Source: an uncultured bacterium
Lineage (GTDB): Bacteria; Actinomycetota; Coriobacteriia; Coriobacteriales; Coriobacteriaceae
Length of the DNA stretch: 26,143 nucleotides
NCBI GenBank assembly: GCA_905215205.1
Contig: CAJMPK010000007.1
Location: forward strand, 1-26,143
Direction: 5' to 3'
Shown: piece by piece, positions 21,005 to 26,143 of the stretch
How positions within the stretch are numbered: the stretch's first letter is position 1
Layout of the letters: every line of letters begins with the position of its first letter
Translations under genes and position numbers: made by a program
The notes under the pieces: model-generated
Seen by the model: the letters and a program-made list of their open reading frames with translations, nothing else
Told to the model about the DNA's origin: nothing
The model's database searches: none

Positions 21005-23905
21005 TCACGACAGCTTGACGATCGGCGCAAAACCCTTCATAAGTTTTTTGGTCTGGCCGGTCTTTTCGAATTGAACCTCGATCATGTCTCCGGCGACCGA
21101 GATCACGGTACCCGTGCCAAAGGTCTTGTGGCTCACGGTATCGCCCGCAGCAAAGTCCTGCGATGCGCTGGCGCGATCGACCTTGCGCTCCACCGTCGGC
21201 GACACCTTAGATGACGGCTTTTTGGCTCGCGGCGCACCCGAACCAAAGGTCGAGGCAACACGGCCGGCGTCGGGCGAGACCCCACGATGGCGCTCGGTCC
21301 CGTAGCTGCTGCCGCCAAAGAAATCGTCAAAGCTCGATCCGCCGCGCGAACCGGAACCGCCGGTCGAGCGCGTATGCGAGCCAAACACCTTGCCGCCATA
21401 CATGTCCGAGCCCATACCCGAGCCAAACGTGCCGTGACGGTCGCCGCGCTTCTCCCAGCCCGTGCCCTCAAAACCGGCAGAACCGATGCCGCTAAACTCG
21501 ATGTCCTCAAACGGAATCTCGTTGAGGAAGCGCGAGCGCGGGTTGGCAGAGGTCGAGCCGTAGGTGCGGCGCGTAGCGGCATAAGTCAAGAACAGGCGCT
21601 TGCGAGCACGCGTGATGGCGACGTAGGCCAAGCGACGCTCCTCCTCGAGCTTGCCCGGATCGTCACCACCGCCAAAGTCGTGCACGTGCGGGAAGATGCC
21701 CTCCTCCATGCCGGCCACGAACACCGCCGGGAACTCCAGGCCCTTGGCGGAGTGGATGGTCATCATGGTGATGGCATGCGTCTCGCCGGCCAGGGAATCC
21801 AAGTCGGAACGCAGGGCCAGCCACTCCATGAGTGCCGGCAGCGCCTTACAGGTGAGCGGACCGTAGGTGCGCTCGATCTCGTCGGCATGCACGGCACCCG
21901 CCGGTATCTCCGTCGGCGCGGCATACGCGTTGCCCGCGATGGCGGCGGCCAGGGCATCCTGCGGCGAGAGCGCCGGGGCGGCTAGGCTATCGAGCGGATT
22001 GGAGCCCGCGGCATCGCGCGCGCCGACGAGCGCCTCAAACGAGAATGCCGGGGCAGATGGCCCCGGTTCGGGCGCAGGCGCGCTCACCACAACGGACTCG
22101 GGCTCGGCGCTGACAGGCACATCGGCAACACCGGCAGCGCGCAGCTCTTCCAAGCTCTCGAGCGTACCTTCGATATCCTCGTGCGTCTCCTCAAATTCGG
22201 CGGCGACGCCCAGGAATTCCTGGATGTTCTCGGCGCGGCTCTCGGATTCCATGGTGCCTTCGGCGCGAAAAGCCTGCAGCAGGCCCGTCTTATCGACAAT
22301 CATCTCGACGACGTCCTTGAGTTCGCCGTCCATGCGACGGCCCTCGCGCACCAGCGACACAAAGCTCGACAGGCCGTTACGCACCTTGGCGCTAAACATG
22401 CCGGTTTCGGCGCACGCGATCTCGCAAGCCTGGAAGAACGAACAGCGGTTGTCGCGTGCCAGCTGCTCAATCTTTTGAATCGAAGTGGAGCCGATGCCGC
22501 GGCGCGGCGTGTTGATGACGCGCTTGACGCTCATCTCGTCGGCCGGGTTCACGATCATCTTGAGGTAGGCCATGACATCGCGGATCTCGGCACGGTCGAA
22601 GAATCGCGTGCCGCCCACGATCTTGTAGGGCACGCCCGCGCGCAGGAACATATCTTCGAGGATACGCGACTGGGCGTTGGTGCGATAGAACACGGCAATG
22701 TCGTCGTAGCTCGTGCCTTTGGCATGCAGCTTCTCGATCTCGCCGGCAATCCAGCGGCCCTCGTCGCGCTCATCGCTCGCCTGGAAGGCCTGGATCTTCT
22801 CGCCATCGCCCTCGGCCGTAAATAGGCGCTTGTCCTTGCGCTGCGAGTTGTGGCGAACCACGGCGTTGGCGGCGCTCAGGATATGGCCCGTAGAGCGGTA
22901 GTTCTGCTCGAGCTTGACGGTCTTGCAGTTTTTAAAGTCCTTCTCAAAGTCCAGGATGTTGGTGATGTCGGCGCCACGCCAGCTATAAATGGACTGGTCA
23001 TCGTCGCCCACGACCATGAGGTTTTGGTACTTGGCGGCCAGCAGGTTGGCGATCTCGTACTGGACGTGGTTGGTGTCCTGATACTCGTCGACGCTAATGT
23101 AGCGGAAACGCTCTTGGTACTTATCGAGCACCTCGGGGCGGGTGCGCAGCAGCTCGAGCGTGCGCACGAGCAGGTCGTCGAAGTCCATCGCGTTGGCGGC
23201 GCGCAGGCGGCGCTCCAGCTCCAAGTAGACCTGCGCGGCCTTTTTGTCGTTGGGGCTGTCGGCGGATTTGAGCATGTCCTCGGGGCCGATCATGGCGTTT
23301 TTGGCCGAACTGATCTTGCTGCGGATCATGTTGATGGGGAATTGCTTTTGCTCGATGCCGAGCGCCTGCATAATATCGCGCACCATGCGCTTGGAATCGT
23401 CGTCATCGTAGATGGTGAACTGACCAGTGTAGCCCAGCAGGTCAGCGTCCTCGCGCAGCATGCGCACGCACATAGCATGGAAGGTGCACACCCACATGCC
23501 GCGGGTACCGCTGGGGATGAGTGCCGCCAGACGCTCGCGCATCTCGGCCGCGGCCTTGTTGGTAAACGTGATAGCAAGGATCTGCCAGGGCTTAACGCCC
23601 AGGTCGCCGAGCATATGTGCGATGCGGAAGGTCAAGACGCGGGTCTTACCCGAGCCGGCGCCGGCAAGGACCAGCAACGGGCCCTCGGTGGACAGGACCG
23701 CCTCGCGCTGGGCGGGATTAAGGCTGTCGATGTCGACGAGCGGCTTGGCGGGCTTGGGCGCCGGCGCGGGAGCGTCGTAGATGTCGAGCGGAACGAGCTC
23801 GGGCTCCGGCGCAGCGGGAGCGGTGTATGCATCGAGCGGCACGGGTTCCGGCGCGGGCGGCACGGATACCGCGGCGTTCTTTTCCCAGGGCAAGGGCTGG
23901 GTCAT
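21005..23905 (-). CDS. pcrA: UvrD/PcrA-type ATP-dependent DNA helicase
   Basis: A 966-residue superfamily 1A 3'-5' helicase. The helicase removes proteins and recombination intermediates from DNA and takes part in repair and transcription-coupled processes. The Walker A sequence AGAGSGKT is at 81-88. VDEYQDTN, GDDDQSIYSWRGAD, QNYRST, TIHSAKGLEFPAVFV and YVAITRARKRLFLTYA follow in order. The C-terminal 45 residues (DTVSHKTFGTGTVISV onwards) form the Tudor-like domain by which PcrA binds RNA polymerase, joined by a Gly/Ser-rich linker. Odd points are a Pro/Ala-rich extension (10-58) and an extra Ala/Pro segment (about 588-670). The ATG at 23905 follows AGGAG. Confidence 0.95.
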   Translation of the reverse strand: MTQPLPWEKNAAVSVPPAPEPVPLDAYTAPAAPEPELVPLDIYDAPAPAPKPAKPLVDIDSLNPAQREAVLSTEGPLLVLAGAGSGKTRVLTFRIAHMLGDLGVKPWQILAITFTNKAAAEMRERLAALIPSGTRGMWVCTFHAMCVRMLREDADLLGYTGQFTIYDDDDSKRMVRDIMQALGIEQKQFPINMIRSKISSAKNAMIGPEDMLKSADSPNDKKAAQVYLELERRLRAANAMDFDDLLVRTLELLRTRPEVLDKYQERFRYISVDEYQDTNHVQYEIANLLAAKYQNLMVVGDDDQSIYSWRGADITNILDFEKDFKNCKTVKLEQNYRSTGHILSAANAVVRHNSQRKDKRLFTAEGDGEKIQAFQASDERDEGRWIAGEIEKLHAKGTSYDDIAVFYRTNAQSRILEDMFLRAGVPYKIVGGTRFFDRAEIRDVMAYLKMIVNPADEMSVKRVINTPRRGIGSTSIQKIEQLARDNRCSFFQACEIACAETGMFSAKVRNGLSSFVSLVREGRRMDGELKDVVEMIVDKTGLLQAFRAEGTMESESRAENIQEFLGVAAEFEETHEDIEGTLESLEELRAAGVADVPVSAEPESVVVSAPAPEPGPSAPAFSFEALVGARDAAGSNPLDSLAAPALSPQDALAAAIAGNAYAAPTEIPAGAVHADEIERTYGPLTCKALPALMEWLALRSDLDSLAGETHAITMMTIHSAKGLEFPAVFVAGMEEGIFPHVHDFGGGDDPGKLEEERRLAYVAITRARKRLFLTYAATRRTYGSTSANPRSRFLNEIPFEDIEFSGIGSAGFEGTGWEKRGDRHGTFGSGMGSDMYGGKVFGSHTRSTGGSGSRGGSSFDDFFGGSSYGTERHRGVSPDAGRVASTFGSGAPRAKKPSSKVSPTVERKVDRASASQDFAAGDTVSHKTFGTGTVISVAGDMIEVQFEKTGQTKKLMKGFAPIVKLS

Positions 23906-23966
23906 GGGTGACTCCTCATCTGACGGACGGCGCGCCTGCGGGCGGCGCCATAGTTTGAGCCGTACC

Positions 23967-23997
23967 AGTATACCGAGCCGCGCGGACACCGACGCAA
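23967..23997 (-). promoter_or_regulatory. Candidate pcrA promoter
   Basis: Minus-strand TATACT (23972-23967) is preceded by TTGCGT with a 19-base spacer, about 60 bases before the pcrA ATG. The spacer is at the upper limit, so the call is tentative. The 295-bp gap 23906-24200 otherwise holds the nested hairpin at 24086-24185 and no gene. Confidence 0.35.
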
Positions 23998-24085
23998 ATC
24001 ACACCACGACTCCGTGCGCCACCGTCAGGCCCGCCCCAGCGGATTTGGTGCAATGGAGCCACCGATGTCATGGCAACGGCAGCGA

Positions 24086-24185
24086 GCGGTGGCCAGAACG
24101 AACAAATTGGCATGAAAAGAGGGCGGCATAGACCTTTTGGTCATGCCACCCTCTTTGAATGACAAGTTGTCGTTCTGGCCACCGC
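24086..24185. repeat. Nested palindrome with terminator-like core (E)
   Basis: Outer arms 24086-24101 and 24170-24185 (GCGGTGGCCAGAACGA and its complement) match over 16 bp. Inside, 24118-24134 pairs with 24139-24154 over a TTTT loop, with one G-U-type mismatch and one bulge, and is flanked by A and T tracts. The core is a credible terminator for minus-strand uppP, whose stop is 15 bp away. The outer arms have no evident role. Confidence 0.75.
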
Positions 24186-24200
24186 GCAGCGTCAACCAAG

Positions 24201-25181
24201 TTACAGGCCGAGCATAGGCTCCAAGACGAAGAAGTACGCAAGCACCACGATGCCCAGAATGATGCGGTAAACGCCAAAGCACTTGAAGTCGTGACGGCGG
24301 ACGAAACCCATGAGCCACTTGATAGCGATGAGCGAAACCACAAAGGCCACAACGCAGCCCACGCCCAGGATGGCGACCTCGTTGGCGCCGAAGGTACCGC
24401 CCTTAATAAAGTACTTGACCAGCTTGAGCGCACTCGCGCCAAACATGACAGGGATGGCCAGGAAGAACGTAAACTTGGACGCCACCGAACGCGTGCAGCC
24501 CAAAAGCAGGCCGCCGATGATGGTGGAACCGGAGCGCGACGTGCCCGGAATCAGCGAGAGCACCTGGAAGCATCCGATGCCCAGGGCGGTCTTCCAACTT
24601 AGGTCCTCGAGCGTGGTGATGGAACCAAAGTCCAGATCCTCGTCATCGCCCTCATCCTCAGCGGTAGCCGCGGCGGGCGCCGCAAAGTGCGCACCGGCGG
24701 GACGTCCGCCCGACACCACAGCACGCGAACCGAACGAACCGGCAACGGCCATTTCCTCGCGCTTGCTCGCGCGCCAGTTCTCGATCACGATAAACAGCAC
24801 GCCGTACACAATGAGCGCCAGCGCCACGACGGGAGCATTGTAGAAATGCTCCTCCATCCAGTCGTTGAGCGGCAGGCCGATCGCCGCGGCGGGAATGCAG
24901 CCGAGCACAATCTTGCCCCACAGCACCCAGGTGTCGCGACGGCCCTCCTTGCCCTTGCTGGGCGAGAACGGATTGAGCTCATGGAAGAACAGCACACAGA
25001 CGGCCAGAATGGCGCCGAGCTGAATCACGACCAGGAACATATTCCAGAACGTCTCGCTCACGTTCATCTTGACGAACTCGTCCACCAAGATCATGTGACC
25101 GGTCGACGAAACAGGCAGCCATTCGGTGATGCCCTCGACCAGGCCCATGAAGGCAGATTTTAGAAGCTCGATAATATCCAA
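24201..25181 (-). CDS. uppP: Undecaprenyl-diphosphatase (bacitracin resistance type)
   Basis: A 326-residue membrane phosphatase that converts undecaprenyl diphosphate to the monophosphate carrier needed for cell-wall synthesis, and gives bacitracin resistance. The first catalytic region is visible as GLVEGITEWLPVSSTGHMIL (Glu16, Glu20, Ser25-Ser26, His29) and the second as PGTSRSGST (Arg216). The usual length is about 265-285. The excess is a hydrophilic Ala/Gly/Asp-rich loop at about 138-192. The start is TTG at 25181, giving MDIIELLK, with GAGGGGG upstream. It is a single-gene unit, divergent from uspA. Confidence 0.93.
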   Translation of the reverse strand: MDIIELLKSAFMGLVEGITEWLPVSSTGHMILVDEFVKMNVSETFWNMFLVVIQLGAILAVCVLFFHELNPFSPSKGKEGRRDTWVLWGKIVLGCIPAAAIGLPLNDWMEEHFYNAPVVALALIVYGVLFIVIENWRASKREEMAVAGSFGSRAVVSGGRPAGAHFAAPAAATAEDEGDDEDLDFGSITTLEDLSWKTALGIGCFQVLSLIPGTSRSGSTIIGGLLLGCTRSVASKFTFFLAIPVMFGASALKLVKYFIKGGTFGANEVAILGVGCVVAFVVSLIAIKWLMGFVRRHDFKCFGVYRIILGIVVLAYFFVLEPMLGL

Positions 25182-25333
25182 AGGGACCCCCTCGTTAGAC
25201 ACCCGCCGATATTGTTCTGCGGACGGTGCGGGCGATGTCCCATTATCAACCGTTGGCGGCGCGCCTGCGCCTACCCTTACCAAAAAACTCGCCCGTTCAC
25301 AGAATTGCGAGCGGTCAAACCCAAATCCTTGGG

Positions 25334-25339
25334 TATAAC
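25334..25339 (+). promoter_or_regulatory. Candidate -10 box for uspA
   Basis: TATAAC lies about 90 bases before the uspA ATG, directly after a CCCAA/TTGGG inverted repeat that could bind a regulator. No convincing -35 is seen, so the call is weak. The 248-bp divergent gap between uppP and uspA shows no other feature. Confidence 0.3.
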
Positions 25340-25429
25340 TGCAACAAGATAAAGTGTCCGGCGGCCAACGCGCCCGCGCCCGCCCGATGCACGAGCCCCG
25401 CGCCCGTGCGATAGACCAAGGAGGAAACC

Positions 25430-25867
25430 ATGAACGAGGGCTACACCAAGGTATTTGTTTCACTCGACGGTACTGAGCAGCAGGATTTTGTGCTCGCACG
25501 CGCCATCAAGGTCGCCGCGAACAACGGCGCCAAGCTAATCATCGGCCACGTTATCGATTCCACGGCGCTCGAGAGCGCTGGTTCCTATCCGGTCGATCTG
25601 GTCAACGGCCTAGAGGAGGCATTTAAGAACTCCATCGCCAAGCAGCTCGAAGAGGCCAAGGCCAATCCCGACATTCCCGAGGTCGAGGTCATGATTCGCG
25701 CCGGCCGCATTCGCGAGACGCTCAAGGACGAGATGCTCGACGTGGTTAAGCCCGACCTGGTGCTCTGCGGCGCCCGCGGCCTGTCCTCGATCAAGTATGC
25801 GCTCCTGGGCTCGATTTCGACGTTCCTGCTACGCAATACGGACTGCGACATTCTGGTCGTGAAGTAG
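25430..25867 (+). CDS. Universal stress protein, UspA family
   Basis: A 145-residue single-domain protein of the UspA fold. The nucleotide-binding pattern GXRG-X9-GS is present as GARGLSSIKYALLGS (Gly114 to Ser128), so it is probably an ATP-binding type. The first strand KVFVSLDGTEQ holds the conserved acidic residue that contacts adenine. AAGGAGG precedes the ATG. It is a single gene, and a long GC-rich hairpin and then a true terminator follow it. The stress or pathway it answers to cannot be inferred. Confidence 0.92.
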   Translation: MNEGYTKVFVSLDGTEQQDFVLARAIKVAANNGAKLIIGHVIDSTALESAGSYPVDLVNGLEEAFKNSIAKQLEEAKANPDIPEVEVMIRAGRIRETLKDEMLDVVKPDLVLCGARGLSSIKYALLGSISTFLLRNTDCDILVVK

Positions 25868-25880
25868 CGTTGCTCCCACC

Positions 25881-25973
25881 GGCCGCGGGGCCTGCGGGGT
25901 TTCCACGGGCACGTCCTCGCCGCGTTGCGGCTGCGGGATGTGCCCTTAGGAAACCCCTCCCGGCCCCGCGGCC
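25881..25973. repeat. GC-rich nested palindrome after uspA (F)
   Basis: GGCCGCGGGGCC (25881-25892) pairs with 25962-25973. After a short mismatched patch GGGGTTTCC pairs with GGAAACCCC, then GGGCACGTCC with GGGATGTGCCC, and a GCCGC/GCGGC stem closes the loop. The whole 93 bp folds on itself with few gaps. It starts 13 bp after the uspA stop. No T-run follows, and a separate terminator is found 40 bp further on. Confidence 0.75.
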
Positions 25974-26013
25974 TTCGCAGCCTTACTTCAGCGAGTTGTC
26001 TGATAGAAGAATG

Positions 26014-26048
26014 ACGTGCCGCCCCGTTTGGGGCGGCACGTTTTGTTT
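26014..26048 (+). terminator. Rho-independent terminator after uspA
   Basis: A perfect 12-bp stem (ACGTGCCGCCCC, 26014-26025, with 26030-26041) has a GTTT loop and is followed by TTTTGTTT. It lies between uspA and a convergent partial gene and could serve both. Confidence 0.85.
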
Positions 26049-26070
26049 GGGTGGGCGTCTGCCGTGTGCG

Positions 26071-26142
26071 TTACTCGAAGTATTGGAACTTGTTGGTCGA
26101 GAAGGCAAACGTAACGACAAAGCCTTCGCCGGGCTCGGATGC
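26071..26142 (-). CDS. C-terminal end of an unidentified gene (partial)
   Basis: The last 23 codons of a minus-strand reading frame that continues beyond the window, ending EPGEGFVVTFAFSTNKFQYFE and TAA at 26071. The pattern S-X2-G-X-G-X4-TF resembles the end of histidine-kinase ATPase domains, but the fragment is too short to name. The convergent position with uspA and the terminator between them support a real gene end. Confidence 0.45.
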   Translation of the reverse strand, partial: ASEPGEGFVVTFAFSTNKFQYFE

Positions 26143-26143
26143 T

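Noticed and set aside
19483..21030. A 515-codon minus-strand frame across manA and the 30-bp palindrome
   Set aside because: It crosses two unrelated real genes and a terminator, with no ribosome site or family match.

Overview
The window looks like a chromosomal segment of a high-GC actinobacterium of the class Coriobacteriia, most likely Collinsella or a close relative. The basis is overall coding style: GC-rich codons, strong AAGGAGG-type ribosome sites with several TTG/GTG starts, an archaeal-type topoisomerase I with a lysine-rich tail, a corynebacterial-type (class Ic) aspartate aminotransferase, a Mn-dependent pyrophosphatase and a Firmicutes-like tmk-holB-ricT cluster. No database search was possible, so the genus is an inference. 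I see no tRNA, rRNA, CRISPR array, integrase, transposase or phage gene.

Layout. (1) 1-398 has no gene but holds two GC-rich hairpins and a 217-bp inverted-repeat element (B1). (2) 399-5927, all on the minus strand: a nuclease-like protein and comF (DNA uptake), then ricT, holB and tmk (dTMP kinase, DNA polymerase III delta-prime, RicT), the same neighbourhood seen around tmk-holB-ricT in Bacillus. (3) 6030-7227: a membrane-anchored zinc-ribbon protein on the plus strand, bracketed by two copies of a 69-bp hairpin (A1, A2). (4) 7293-14261, minus strand: aspartate aminotransferase, a lone STAS protein, then the close-packed series tatA-tatC-hypA-hypB followed by topA. Tat export and HypA/HypB nickel insertion fit maturation and export of a [NiFe] hydrogenase encoded elsewhere. 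(5) 14411-16395: an 84-aa unknown protein, a second copy of the long inverted-repeat element (B2) and nhaA. (6) 16663-20718: ppaC, then a sugar locus with a ROK kinase diverging from a GntR/UTRA regulator and manA. (7) 20745-26143: pcrA, uppP, uspA and the last codons of a further minus-strand gene, separated by large nested hairpins.

The genes themselves are mostly housekeeping or familiar accessory functions. The unexplained part lies between them: at least six long imperfect palindromes, in several families, sit within about 1-20 bp of stop codons or flank single genes. Two families (A and B) recur with high identity inside this one window, and a third (C) recurs as a shared core. No known mobile gene accompanies them. 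I regard these dispersed palindromic elements, and a comF leader whose ribosome site is buried in a perfect 12-bp stem, as the most interesting content.
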